From RH-AL1 sp050013235 (GTDB lineage Bacteria > Pseudomonadota > Alphaproteobacteria > Rhizobiales > Beijerinckiaceae): a stretch of DNA of 64,000 nt. A program made the position numbers and the translations under genes. The first letter of the stretch is position 1. Every line of letters starts with the position of its first letter. The stretch spans positions 1 to 64,000 of the forward strand of contig JBEKFQ010000013.1 of NCBI GenBank assembly GCA_050013235.1, given 5' to 3'. The notes under the pieces are model-generated. The model was not told where the DNA came from. It did no database searches and saw nothing but the letters and a program-made list of their open reading frames with translations. This document shows positions 50,412 through 59,840 of the stretch, piece by piece.

Positions 50412-50584
50412 TGACTTCACGCGTGAGTTGCCATTTGCACCTCCGCGCGCGCGAAGTCCAGTCTTGATGTGTTCAATAAGGGAGATAGCCGCCCCAACTG
50501 TGTTGCCGTCCCCAATTGATCTGGGCCTATTAAAATAGCTTCTTTTTCTCGCGTGAGGCTGGCTTCATTTCGCAGGCGCCGCGC

Positions 50585-51349
50585 TTACGAGCAAAGCGCT
50601 TTACCACATTTGCGAATATTGCCGATCTTGGTGTTCAATTCGTCAAAGCCAACCGCGCCGATCAGAACATCGTCGCCAAGAACATAAGAGGGCGTTCCGT
50701 TGAGGGAGAGGTTTTTGGCGATTTCCTCCGAACCCTGGATCGCGCCCTGGATCTCTGGTTTGGCGGCCTCCTTCGCCAGCTTGTCCATGTCGGCCCCCAA
50801 GCTTTTGGCAACGTCGAGAGCTTGATCTTTTCCGATCATGCCTTTGGTGGACAGGAGCTTGCGGTGGAAGTCCCAGAACTTCTCGCCGGGGAATTGATCA
50901 TGCGCCGCGACGGCAATGATCGCCGCTTGGACGGAATTGGGGGAGAGGATGGGGAAATCGCGCAAGATCACGCGCAAGTCTTTGTTCGCTTTCATGAGGT
51001 GGTCGAGATCCTCGAGCGCCCGCTTGCAATACCCGCAGTTGTAATCGAAAAACTCGACCAAGGTGACCGTGCCCTTGGGATTGCCGATCACGAAGCCATC
51101 GGGGGCCGTATAGATGGGGCCGCTGAGATCGGCGAGCGTCTTTTTGCGCGCGGCCTCTTCGGCCGCCTTTTCCTTCTCGTCCAGCGCGGTGATGGCGTCG
51201 CGGATCACTTCCGGATGTTCCATCAAATAGCTTTTGACGATCGTTTGAATTTCGGTGGTCTGGCCGCTCGAAAACTCCGCGGCCTGCACGGGCACGATAG
51301 CGAGGAAACCGGCCGCGACGGCGGCGATCACGCGACGTAAGCTCTTCAT
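50585..51349 (-). CDS. DsbA-family periplasmic thiol-disulfide oxidoreductase
   Basis: From the ATG at 51349 the protein has 254 residues: a signal peptide (cleavage near VQA, about residue 23), a helical N-terminal extension (about 30-80, EIQTIVKSYLMEHPEVIRDAI), and a thioredoxin-like DsbA domain with active-site CGYC (105-108). The cis-Pro region is in NGTPSYVLGDDVLIGA. This is the ScsC/Com1-like layout. It may oxidise or isomerise disulfides in exported proteins. Two C-terminal cysteines (KCGKALC) are extra. Longer frames upstream lack a signal-peptide start. Confidence 0.9.
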   Translation of the reverse strand: MKSLRRVIAAVAAGFLAIVPVQAAEFSSGQTTEIQTIVKSYLMEHPEVIRDAITALDEKEKAAEEAARKKTLADLSGPIYTAPDGFVIGNPKGTVTLVEFFDYNCGYCKRALEDLDHLMKANKDLRVILRDFPILSPNSVQAAIIAVAAHDQFPGEKFWDFHRKLLSTKGMIGKDQALDVAKSLGADMDKLAKEAAKPEIQGAIQGSEEIAKNLSLNGTPSYVLGDDVLIGAVGFDELNTKIGNIRKCGKALCS

Positions 51350-51611
51350 AAGGGCTCGATCCTTTGGGCTATCGGGAAGGGCAGGGGAAAGACCGCCAAT
51401 CCGGCAAGTTTTGTCTGTAATCATGAGCAGATCAAGTCGTGCGGATGTTTCAGTCTTGCCGACAAGGGATTCCGCGGCTTGCCACTCTTCCCCAGCAAAC
51501 ACGGGCTTGCCCGGGTTTGCGCTTCTTGTTGAACAAGTCAGGCATACCTGACTTGTTGCCGGCAGGGGAAGCGGCCGCGCCTGTGCAGGCGCGGTTTATT
51601 TTTGAAAGTTC

Positions 51612-54461
51612 CTACCCGCCCAGGGTCGCCTTGGCGCGCTGCCACCAGCCTGAGCGCTTGGGCTGCGCGGGGTCAGGTTCGGTAGAGACGAGTTCGGGTT
51701 TCTTGGGGGCTGGCGCGGGCTCCTCGGCTTGCGCTGGCTCCTCGGCGGGTGCGGTCGCGACAGGTTCCGGCAGCGCGGCTTTGGGCTCGGGCGTGACAGG
51801 CGCCAACGGCGCAGTCTCCAGCGAGACAGGCGCGGGCTCTGGAGCGGGCGCCGCCGCGAAGACAGGCTCCGGGGCCTCGTGAGAGGGCACGGCCGCCACG
51901 GAGATCTCGACCTCGCCTTCACCGGGTTCGCCGGCTTCCGCCAGCGCGCCCTCGCCTTGTTCCGCTCCGATTTCCTCGCGTGTCCGGCGTCCGCCCCGGC
52001 GCGAACGGCGCCTGCGTCCGCCTTCGCCACGGCGCGGCTCCCGGCCCGGCGCACCGGCCTCCTCGCCGGAAGTTTCGTCTTCGTCTTGGCTGGCCTCGTC
52101 CCCAATCCGGTTGGCTTCGACATCGGCGACGAACGCCAGCGCATCGTCGGCCGGCTGCGGCGCGTCCTCGGTGATACCCGAGCTTTCGCGGTCGCGGCCC
52201 CGGCGGCGGCGGCGGCGCTTGCGGCGTTGCCCCTCGCTCTCGGCGCCTTCGGACGGCGCGCCTTGCGCTTCGCTCTCGCCAGCCGTTTCGTCCTCTCCGG
52301 CTTCGCCCGGCTCTTCTTCTTCCTCGTATTCGGGTTCCGGTTCGTATTTCGGAAGCTGGCGCGGCGGTTGCGGCACGCCGGTCGCGGGCTCGCCGCGTTC
52401 CACGGCGCAATAAGACGTGCCCGTCAGCGCCTCGTCCGCCGCGAAGGTCACGGCGACACCGAACCTCGCCTCGATATCGGACAAATGTTGGCGTTTGTTG
52501 TTGAGAATATAAAGCGCCACCGCCGCGCGGGTGCGAACGGTCACGTTATATGACGCGTCGGAAATCAGGGCATCTTCCAGAACGCGCAGAACGTGGAGAG
52601 CGATCGAGGAGGTCGAGCGGACCATGCCCGCGCCGGCGCAATGCGCGCAAACGACGGTCGAGCCTTCGAGCACGCCGGTGCGGATGCGCTGACGCGACAT
52701 TTCCAGCAGGCCGAAATGCGAGATCCGGCCGACCTGGATGCGCGCGCGATCGTTCTTCAGGGCATCCTTGATACGCTTTTCGACCGCGCGATTGTTGCGG
52801 TTCTCCTCCATGTCGATGAAATCGACCACGATGAGACCGGCGAGATCACGCAGACGGAGCTGGCGCGCGACTTCGTCCGCCGCCTCCAAATTGGTGCGCA
52901 GCGCCGTATCTTCGATATTGTGTTCGCGCGTGGACCGCCCGGAATTCACATCGATGGCGACCAGGGCTTCCGTCTGATTGATGACGATGTAGCCGCCCGA
53001 GCGCAGCGTCACATGGCTGGAGAACATCGCGTCGAGCTGTGCCTCGGCGCCGGCCTTGGTGAACAGCGGCTGCGGATCGTGCCAGGGATGGACGTTGCGC
53101 GCATGGCTCGGCATGAGCAGGCGCATGAAATCCTTGGCCTCGTGATAGCCGGCTTCGCCCGCGACAATGATTTCTTCGACGTCTTTATTGTAAAGATCGC
53201 GGATCGACCGCTTGATCAGCGAGCCTTCCTCGTAGACCAGGGTCGGGGCTTGCGAGTGAAGCGTCTTTTCGCGCACGGTCTCCCACATGCGCATGAGATA
53301 TTCGAAATCGCGCTTGACCTCCGGCTTGGTGCGCGAGGCGCCCGCCGTGCGCAAGATCACGCCCATGCCTTCCGGCACCTCGAGATCCTGGGCGATGGAT
53401 TTGAGACGCTGGCGATCGCCGGCATCGGTGATCTTGCGCGAAATGCCGCCGCCCTTCGCCGTGTTCGGCATCAACACGGAATAGCGCCCGGCCAGGGACA
53501 GATAAGTGGTCAGCGCCGCGCCTTTATTGCCGCGCTCTTCCTTGACGACCTGGACCAGAAGCACCTGGCGGCGCTTGATGACTTCCTGGATCTTATATTG
53601 CCGGCGGTTGCGGTAGGCGCGCACGGGCAGTTCTTCCATGGCGTCGCCGCCGAGCTGCTCGACGTGCTCGGATACGTCTTCCTCTTCTTCTTCCTCGGAT
53701 TCTTCGTCTTGGTCTTCCCCGGTCTCCTCGCTGGAAGCCAGGCTCTCCAATTTTTCATGGCGGTGATGATGAACGCCGCCGTGATAGTGATGAGCCACGT
53801 GCGGTTCGGTGGGAGCAACTTCCTCCAAGTCCGCTACCGCTTCGGCCTCGGTGGCCGCCGGCGCTTCAACCTCGGGTCGCGCCTCGGGTTGCGCTTCGGT
53901 TTCCGTTGCCTCGGGCGCGGCGGCGTAATCTTCCACTGGGGCCGCGAGATCCACGGTCTCACCGGTCTGCTCGCGCGCTTCGGCGGGGGCCGGCCAGAAA
54001 TCCTGTTCGCCGGCCGGGGCTTTATCCTGGTCGACCGCCTCCAACTCGCCCGTTCCGGCGGGCTCGCTGACGCTATCCCCGCGATTGCGATGAGCATCGG
54101 CCGCGGCGGGACGGTCTCCCCGGCGGTGACGGCGGCTGCGGCGCGCCGGGCGGCGCTCCTCTTCCTCGGGCTCTTCTTGCGCCTCGGCCTCGATCAAGGC
54201 CTGACGGTCGCTCACCGGAATTTGGTAATAATCCGGGTGAATTTCCGAAAAGGCGAGAAACCCGTGGCGGTTGCCGCCGTAGTCGACGAACGCGGCTTGA
54301 AGCGACGGTTCGACCCGCGTGACTTTCGCAAGATAGATATTGCCGCGCAGTTGTTTCTTGCTGGCGGCCTCGAAGTCGAATTCCTCGACCCGGCTACCCC
54401 TGATGACGACGACCCGGGTTTCCTCCGGATGCGCCGCGTCGATAAGCATTTTGTTGGCCAT
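51612..54461 (-). CDS. rne: Ribonuclease E
   Basis: From the ATG at 54461 (MANKMLIDAAHPEETRVVV) the protein has 949 residues. The S1 domain starts near residue 35 (GNIYLAKVTRVEPSLQAAFVDYGGNRHGFL) and is interrupted by an acidic and Arg-rich insert of about 200 residues before it resumes (RRQYKIQEVIKRRQVLLVQVVKEERGNKGAALTTYL). The catalytic core has ALVAIDVNSGRS and DFIDMEENRNN, and the zinc link is CAHC. The last 300 residues are a charged, Ala/Pro-rich scaffold. It starts decay and processing of most RNAs in the cytoplasm. Confidence 0.96.
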   Translation of the reverse strand: MANKMLIDAAHPEETRVVVIRGSRVEEFDFEAASKKQLRGNIYLAKVTRVEPSLQAAFVDYGGNRHGFLAFSEIHPDYYQIPVSDRQALIEAEAQEEPEEEERRPARRSRRHRRGDRPAAADAHRNRGDSVSEPAGTGELEAVDQDKAPAGEQDFWPAPAEAREQTGETVDLAAPVEDYAAAPEATETEAQPEARPEVEAPAATEAEAVADLEEVAPTEPHVAHHYHGGVHHHRHEKLESLASSEETGEDQDEESEEEEEEDVSEHVEQLGGDAMEELPVRAYRNRRQYKIQEVIKRRQVLLVQVVKEERGNKGAALTTYLSLAGRYSVLMPNTAKGGGISRKITDAGDRQRLKSIAQDLEVPEGMGVILRTAGASRTKPEVKRDFEYLMRMWETVREKTLHSQAPTLVYEEGSLIKRSIRDLYNKDVEEIIVAGEAGYHEAKDFMRLLMPSHARNVHPWHDPQPLFTKAGAEAQLDAMFSSHVTLRSGGYIVINQTEALVAIDVNSGRSTREHNIEDTALRTNLEAADEVARQLRLRDLAGLIVVDFIDMEENRNNRAVEKRIKDALKNDRARIQVGRISHFGLLEMSRQRIRTGVLEGSTVVCAHCAGAGMVRSTSSIALHVLRVLEDALISDASYNVTVRTRAAVALYILNNKRQHLSDIEARFGVAVTFAADEALTGTSYCAVERGEPATGVPQPPRQLPKYEPEPEYEEEEEPGEAGEDETAGESEAQGAPSEGAESEGQRRKRRRRRRGRDRESSGITEDAPQPADDALAFVADVEANRIGDEASQDEDETSGEEAGAPGREPRRGEGGRRRRSRRGGRRTREEIGAEQGEGALAEAGEPGEGEVEISVAAVPSHEAPEPVFAAAPAPEPAPVSLETAPLAPVTPEPKAALPEPVATAPAEEPAQAEEPAPAPKKPELVSTEPDPAQPKRSGWWQRAKATLGG

Positions 54462-55158
54462 TATGTACTCGTTGAAGCGCAAGGCGGCCGGCGGTCGCGC
54501 TGCTCATACCGGCAAAAAGCGGATGAAGCGGACGAAACGGCCAGCGGCGTGGGGCGCGAGATGAGGTGAAGGGTGATGTCAAAAGCGGCATTGGGCCAGA
54601 CGGCCCAGGCCGCGACGGCCGGTTTCGCGGCGGACAAGATGCCGCGCGGCCGGTCATTCCAAAAAAGCGATACAGTGGTTCCGCAGGTGCCCGGCTGGCG
54701 GGCGCCGTTGAAAAAGGTTTCCGATATTGATCAGGACAGACCATGTCCTCTAAACCTATACGCGACACCGGGGGGTATCGTCCGGAGGGTCCAGCAAGCG
54801 GCCTACGCCGTCGGCGATTCGACTAAACCCCGCCTTGCCAGGATGCCCGCGCGACAAGCGCGGCTTTTCTTGGCCAAGGGCGGCTTACGAGCCGGACAGC
54901 CGAAGCTGTCGTCGCCAAAACCAGACACTCAATATACATACCGGAATTATCCGGCTCTTGGCAAGTTTGCCGTATTGTATCAAATTTACAACAGATCTCT
55001 TTATAGCAATCCGCGTTGCTTATCCCCTGTTAACCCATGCGGTTTATCTCCTTAGACTCGCCGCCGCGAAGCAAAAGAACCGCGGCCGAGTTTCAAACAC
55101 CGGGTTTCGAACACCAAAATCCAAACGCAGGCCGCCCGCTGGCGGCGGGGCAAGCGGA
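54462..55158. promoter_or_regulatory. Divergent promoter region of rne and the amidase gene
   Basis: The 697 bases contain no gene I can support; open frames on the plus strand look non-coding (no family features, poor starts). Positions 54925-55035 are notably AT-rich and probably hold promoters for one or both genes. A long rne leader is expected because RNase E mRNA is autoregulated through its 5' untranslated region in other bacteria. I cannot identify the structure by eye. Confidence 0.45.
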
Positions 55159-56526
55159 ATGAGATTTCACCGGAGTGTTTCAACGCTTTTGCCAAGCCCG
55201 GCTTGGCGGCTGGCGCGCGCCGTGGCCTTCGCCTTGGCGCTCACGGGGTCTGGCGCCGTGGCGGCGCAAGGATTGACCGGCACGCGGGCGGCAAAGCCGC
55301 ATTTTTCTCGTGCCGAGGCCAGCGCCGCGCATCTCGTGAGCACGCCGGACATGGCGCGGCTGACCTTCGACCTCACGCAAAGCATTGAAAACGAAGCCTT
55401 TGTTCTGAGCGGCCCGGACCGGGTGATCGTCGATCTGCCGCAGGTCGATTTCAACCTCGGCCCCGATGCCGGCAAGCCCGCGCCTCAGCCGGAAAAGCAT
55501 GTCAGGCAAGCATCCGTGGTCGAATCCTTCCGGTTTGGCTTGTTGGAGCCGGGCCGGTCCCGGATCGTCATCGATCTGGGAATCCCCGCGCGTATCCTCC
55601 GTTCGGCTGTGGAAAAGACTGGGGATAAGTATCAACTCGTCATCGAGCTAGCCAAGACCGACCGGGCAAGTTTCCGTCAGGCAGCGCAAAGCCGGAAGGT
55701 GGCGGCCGTGGTTCCGTCGGCCGAGATCTCCTCGAGCGTATCGCCCGCGGCGGTCCCTGCGAGCAAGTCCGTGATCGTGCTCGATCCCGGCCATGGCGGA
55801 CCGGATACCGGGGCGATGGTCAATGGCGTCGTCGAAAAGACGGTCGCGCTCGATTTCGCGCAGGATCTCGCCAAGAAGCTCGAAGCGGCCGGCGGCTTCT
55901 CCGTCGTCATGACGCGCGCGACCGACCTGTTCATTCCGCTCAGCGAGCGGGTGCGGATCGCGCGTGCCGCCAATGCGGCCTTGATGATTTCCATTCATGC
56001 CGACACGTTGACCGAATCGGGCGATGTCGGCGGCGCGACGGTCTATACCGTGTCGGATAAAGCGTCCGATGCCGCGTCCGCCAAGGTCGCGGCCAAGGAA
56101 AACGCGGCCGATGCGTCGGCTGGCCTCGACGGGCAGGCGGATGCCGCCGACGTGTCCGATATTCTCTTCGATCTCACGCGTCAGGAGACGCGCGCCTATA
56201 GCCACGTCTTCGCGCGCACGCTCGTCAATTATTGGAAGGTCGCCGGCCGGCTCAACAAGAATCCCGAGCGGGCCGCGGGCTTTTTCGTGCTGAAGGCGCC
56301 GGACGTGCCCTCGGTTCTCCTGGAACTCGGCTATCTCTCCAACCCGGCCGACTCGGCCGCGCTGACCTCGGCGGCGTGGCGCGACAAGGCGACGAGCCGC
56401 ATGGCCGAGGCGATCGTGGCCTATTTCGCCGACCGGCATGGGGCGGAAAAAGCGGCGGCCGGGGTTGCCATTCCCGATCCCGGCGTCAAACTCCGCCAAG
56501 CCGAGGCGGGGGCCGTGGCCAAATAG
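55159..56526 (+). CDS. N-acetylmuramoyl-L-alanine amidase, AmiC type
   Basis: The ATG at 55159 gives 455 residues starting with a signal peptide (AVAFALALTGSGAVAAQG). An AMIN domain (about 55-165, ARLTFDLTQSIENEAFVLSGPDRVIVDLPQ) targets the septum or peptidoglycan. The catalytic amidase_3 domain (about 205-445) has the zinc residues in LDPGHGGPDTGAM, the ISIHADTL motif and VPSVLLELGYLSN. It cleaves the amide between MurNAc and the stem peptide in the periplasm during cell separation. The gene order rne-amidase-mrcA-prfB is conserved in rhizobia. Confidence 0.95.
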   Translation: MRFHRSVSTLLPSPAWRLARAVAFALALTGSGAVAAQGLTGTRAAKPHFSRAEASAAHLVSTPDMARLTFDLTQSIENEAFVLSGPDRVIVDLPQVDFNLGPDAGKPAPQPEKHVRQASVVESFRFGLLEPGRSRIVIDLGIPARILRSAVEKTGDKYQLVIELAKTDRASFRQAAQSRKVAAVVPSAEISSSVSPAAVPASKSVIVLDPGHGGPDTGAMVNGVVEKTVALDFAQDLAKKLEAAGGFSVVMTRATDLFIPLSERVRIARAANAALMISIHADTLTESGDVGGATVYTVSDKASDAASAKVAAKENAADASAGLDGQADAADVSDILFDLTRQETRAYSHVFARTLVNYWKVAGRLNKNPERAAGFFVLKAPDVPSVLLELGYLSNPADSAALTSAAWRDKATSRMAEAIVAYFADRHGAEKAAAGVAIPDPGVKLRQAEAGAVAK

Positions 56527-56793
56527 ACGGCCGGAGATATTTGCGAGATAAATAAATTTAAAGGCACTTTGGTCCGGCGCCCCGGTGCTTTCGTGGCCCC
56601 TCGAGCACATCGGCTCTCGCAATCGCGACCGGCTTGCGCGGCCGGTGGTTCGTGCCCAACTCAAGACATAAAAGAGTTTCAGGACATGCTGGCGTTGGGC
56701 CGCGCCGTTTTTGCTGGTTCTCGCGCTTAATCTGGTCCATTCCCCCGGCGCAGGTGGCGCCGATTCCACGGCTGCCCGAAAGGCCTCTGACAG

Positions 56794-59199
56794 ATGCGGT
56801 TCATTGCCCGGTTTTTCGGTTTGATCTTCGCGACGGGCGCGATCGTCTTCGTCGTCGGCGCCGCCGCGGCCGCATTGGTGATCTGGAACTATAACCGGGA
56901 CCTTCCCGATTACACCCAGCTTAAGAATTACGAGCCGCCGGTGATGACGCGCGTCCATGCGAGCGACGGCTCGGTCTTGGCGGAATATTCTCACGAACGG
57001 CGGCTCTATCTCCCGAGCACGGCGATCCCGGCCTTGTTGAAAGAGGCCTTTATTTCGGCCGAGGACAAAAACTTTTATAGCCACAACGGCGTCGATCCCG
57101 AAGGCGTCGTTCGCGCGATCGGCGTGATGATTCGCGGCGACAAGCGCGTCCAAGGCGCCTCCACCATCACGCAGCAGGTCGCGAAGAATTTTCTCCTGAC
57201 CAACGAGCAGACGTTCGACCGCAAGATCAAGGAAGCGCTGCTCTCCTTCCGCATCGAGTCGGCTTATTCCAAGGAAAAAATCCTCGAACTCTATCTGAAC
57301 GAAATTTACCTCGGCCTCGGCAACTACGGAGTGGCGGCGGCGGCGTTGAATTATTTTGGGAAATCGGTTCACGAATTGACGATTCCCGAGGTGGCTTACC
57401 TCGCGGCCTTGCCTAAGGGGCCGAATAATTATCACCCCTTCCTCAAAAAGGAGCGCGCGCTCGAGCGGCGCAATTGGGTGATCGACCGGATGCGCGAAAA
57501 CGGTTACATCACCGCCGCCGATGCGGAGGCCGCCAAGGCCCAGCCGCTCGGCGTGACCTCGCGCGTGCTTTCGCCAAACACCTACGCCGCCGGCTTCTTC
57601 GCCGAGGAAGTGCGCCGCGAACTCGGCGACCGCTTTGGCGAGAAGAAACTCTACGAGGGCGGCTTGTCCGTTCGTACCACGCTCGATCCGAAAATGCAGT
57701 TGATCGCGCGGAAGGCCCTGGTCGATGGCCTCGTGCGGTATGACGAGGCCCACGGCTATCGCGGTCCAATGCGTCATATAGATATCGCCGGCGATTGGGG
57801 TCCGCCTCTGGCGGAAGTGCCCGCTCTGGGCGATGTCCAGCCTTGGCAGCTTGCCGTTATTCTCGACGTCGCCGACGGGTCGGCGCGGATCGGCTTGCAG
57901 CCCAAGCACGAGGCCGACCGTCAGGTCAGCGCCGAGCGCGAAACCGGAACCATGCTTCCCGTCGGCTTGAAATGGTCGAAGGGCGTGGGCCGCAACGGGC
58001 TGCAAACCGGCGATGTCGTCTATGTCGAGCCGATCGAGGGTAAAGCGGGGCAGTTCCGGCTGCGCCAAATCCCCGAGGTCGGCGGCGCGATTGTCGCCAT
58101 GGACCCCTATACCGGCCGTGTCTTCGCGATGGTCGGCGGCTTCTCCTTCGACCAATCGGAATTCAACCGCGCCACGCAGGCCATGCGGCAGCCCGGCTCC
58201 TCCTTCAAGCCCATCGTCTATGCCACCGCCTTGGATAACGGCTATACGCCGTCCTCCATCGTGCTCGATGCCCCCATCGAGATCGATCAAGGCCCCGGTC
58301 TCGAGGTTTGGCGCCCGGAAAACTTCGAAGGCAAATCCGGCGGCCCGCATACGCTGCGCTATGGCGTCGAGCATTCCATCAATCAAATGACGGTACGCCT
58401 GGCGCGCGATGTCGGCATGCCGCTCATCGCGGAATATGCCCGCCGCTTCGGGATCTACGACGATCTCCCGCCTTATCTCTCGATGTCGCTTGGCTCCGGC
58501 GAGACGACCTTGTTGCGGATGACGACCGCCTATTCCATGCTGGCCAATGGCGGCAAGAAGATCAAATCGACGCTGATCGACCGGATCCAGGACCGCTGGG
58601 GTCACGCCGTCTATCGGCACGACGAGCGGGAATGCCAAAACTGCGACGCGCCGAAATGGGAGCATCAGGACGAGCCGAAACTGATCGACAAGCGCGAACA
58701 GGTTCTCGATCCGCTCACCGCTTATCAGATCACCTCGATCATGGAGGGGGTGATTCAGCGCGGCACCGGCGTCTCGATCAAGGCGGTCGGCAAGCATCTC
58801 GCGGGCAAGACCGGAACGACCAACGACGCCAAGGATCTCTGGTTCGTCGGCTTTTCGCCTGATCTGACCGTCGGCGTCTTCATGGGTTACGACCGGCCGC
58901 GCTCGCTTGGCGATTCCGCGCAAGCCGCGACCTATACCGCGCCAATCTTCCGCGATTTCATGATGATGGCGCTGAAGAACAAGCCCGACGTGCCGTTCCG
59001 CGTGCCGCCCGGCATCAAGCTCATTTCCGTCGATGCCCATACGGGCCAGCGTTCGACCGGCGCGGGTACGATCCTCGAAGCCTTCAAGCCCGGCACCGCG
59101 CCGCCCGAATATGCTGGCGGCGACGCGACGTCCAAGGCGCTCGTCGTGAGCCCCGATGCCGACGCGGCGGTCGGGAGCGGGACGGGCGGGCTATATTGA
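56794..59199 (+). CDS. mrcA: Penicillin-binding protein 1A (bifunctional)
   Basis: The 801 residues contain a membrane anchor (about 10-30), a family 51 glycosyltransferase domain (EDKNFYSHNGVDPEGVVRA, GASTITQQVAKNFLLT, YLNEIYLGLGNYGVAAAA) and an OB-like insert (about 315-430). The transpeptidase domain has SxxK in RQPGSSFKPIVYATAL, SIN in EHSINQM and KTGTTNDAKDLWF. It polymerises and cross-links peptidoglycan in the periplasm. It follows the amidase gene by 267 bases. Symbol assigned from family and neighbourhood. Confidence 0.96.
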   Translation: MRFIARFFGLIFATGAIVFVVGAAAAALVIWNYNRDLPDYTQLKNYEPPVMTRVHASDGSVLAEYSHERRLYLPSTAIPALLKEAFISAEDKNFYSHNGVDPEGVVRAIGVMIRGDKRVQGASTITQQVAKNFLLTNEQTFDRKIKEALLSFRIESAYSKEKILELYLNEIYLGLGNYGVAAAALNYFGKSVHELTIPEVAYLAALPKGPNNYHPFLKKERALERRNWVIDRMRENGYITAADAEAAKAQPLGVTSRVLSPNTYAAGFFAEEVRRELGDRFGEKKLYEGGLSVRTTLDPKMQLIARKALVDGLVRYDEAHGYRGPMRHIDIAGDWGPPLAEVPALGDVQPWQLAVILDVADGSARIGLQPKHEADRQVSAERETGTMLPVGLKWSKGVGRNGLQTGDVVYVEPIEGKAGQFRLRQIPEVGGAIVAMDPYTGRVFAMVGGFSFDQSEFNRATQAMRQPGSSFKPIVYATALDNGYTPSSIVLDAPIEIDQGPGLEVWRPENFEGKSGGPHTLRYGVEHSINQMTVRLARDVGMPLIAEYARRFGIYDDLPPYLSMSLGSGETTLLRMTTAYSMLANGGKKIKSTLIDRIQDRWGHAVYRHDERECQNCDAPKWEHQDEPKLIDKREQVLDPLTAYQITSIMEGVIQRGTGVSIKAVGKHLAGKTGTTNDAKDLWFVGFSPDLTVGVFMGYDRPRSLGDSAQAATYTAPIFRDFMMMALKNKPDVPFRVPPGIKLISVDAHTGQRSTGAGTILEAFKPGTAPPEYAGGDATSKALVVSPDADAAVGSGTGGLY

Positions 59200-59288
59200 G
59201 GCCCGCGAAGCCTTCGCATTCCTGGGCACGGGACCGCGGAGATGCGGAGGCTCGCTCCTAAAAGCAGCAGTCCTTTCAGGACCGCGCT

Positions 59289-59804
59289 CTAAAGTTTCCC
59301 GAAGGCCACCGGGCGCCAACGCCAACCGTTCGCGGCGACGGCCTGCCGCAGCGGCTCCTTGAGTTCTTTCGTCGCGAATTTGTAATTGTAAATTTCGCCG
59401 ATCGAGAGCTTCTCGGTAAAGCCGTAGGCCTTTCCAAACTCGATTGAGGTCTTTTGCCCCCGGAAGGCCGAGGCTTGAAGTTTCAGGTCCGGGATGCCCG
59501 CGCGCCATTCGATGGAAAATTCCTGATCGACGCTGCGCACTTCATGTTTGCTCTCGTCGAGGCGCATGAGCACTTTGAAGGCTTTCTCGAGATGGGCCTT
59601 GGCGAAAATCTCATACCAGCTGGCATCGACGATCTTCCATTCCGCGACGAGCTCCGCCTCGTCTTTCGTTCCCAATCGAATTTGGAACGGGGGCCGTTGG
59701 ACGGTTGGCCGCCAGAATGGCACTCCTGACCGTACCTGCTGGCCGGGGCGGGCCTTGGGGTGCGGGCCCGCCGCCGAAAAGTTCGCTGAAAAACGACATG
59801 ACAC
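59289..59804 (-). CDS. Conserved hypothetical protein, start or frame uncertain
   Basis: The conserved-looking part is residues about 42-171: IRLGTKDEAELVAEWKIVDASWYEIFAKAHLEKAF, RSVDQEFSIEWRAGIPDL, FRGQKTSIEFGKAYGFTE, YNYKFATKELKEPL and GWRWRPVAFG. The frame opens with GTG at 59804. A better signal is the ATG at 59799 in another frame (GGAG nine bases upstream), which encodes MSFFSELFGGGPAPQGPPRP, so a frameshift between 59800 and about 59690 may separate start from body. The gene lies 36 bases after the second DUF4239 gene on the same strand. Its role is unknown; the operon suggests a function with the membrane proteins. Confidence 0.6.
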   Translation of the reverse strand: MSCRFSANFSAAGPHPKARPGQQVRSGVPFWRPTVQRPPFQIRLGTKDEAELVAEWKIVDASWYEIFAKAHLEKAFKVLMRLDESKHEVRSVDQEFSIEWRAGIPDLKLQASAFRGQKTSIEFGKAYGFTEKLSIGEIYNYKFATKELKEPLRQAVAANGWRWRPVAFGKL

Positions 59805-59840
59805 GCGGCTCCGGAGGTTCTGGTTCGGCGATCGCGCCGT

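Larger units (their letters stand above)
50247..50584. other. Intergenic region between dsbA-like gene and accB
   Basis: The 338 bases hold no credible gene. They contain the 25-bp tandem repeat at 50267-50316 and a minus-strand terminator at 50375-50411 that ends the dsbA-like transcript. The rest (50412-50584) has no obvious structure. The accB promoter must lie between the terminator and 50247. Confidence 0.5.

Noticed and set aside
54573..55055. 160-residue plus-strand open frame upstream of the amidase
   Set aside because: It runs through the AT-rich divergent promoter region, has no domain pattern and overlaps the expected rne leader.
55648..59040. 1130-residue minus-strand frame opposite the amidase and PBP1A genes
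   Set aside because: Both plus-strand genes have full catalytic motifs; the antisense frame has none and spans their intergenic gap.
59271..59291. Further copy of the GCTCTA element at the end of the hypothetical gene near 59289
   Set aside because: Only the GCTCTA hexamer is shared; neither hairpin of the 116-bp element is present.
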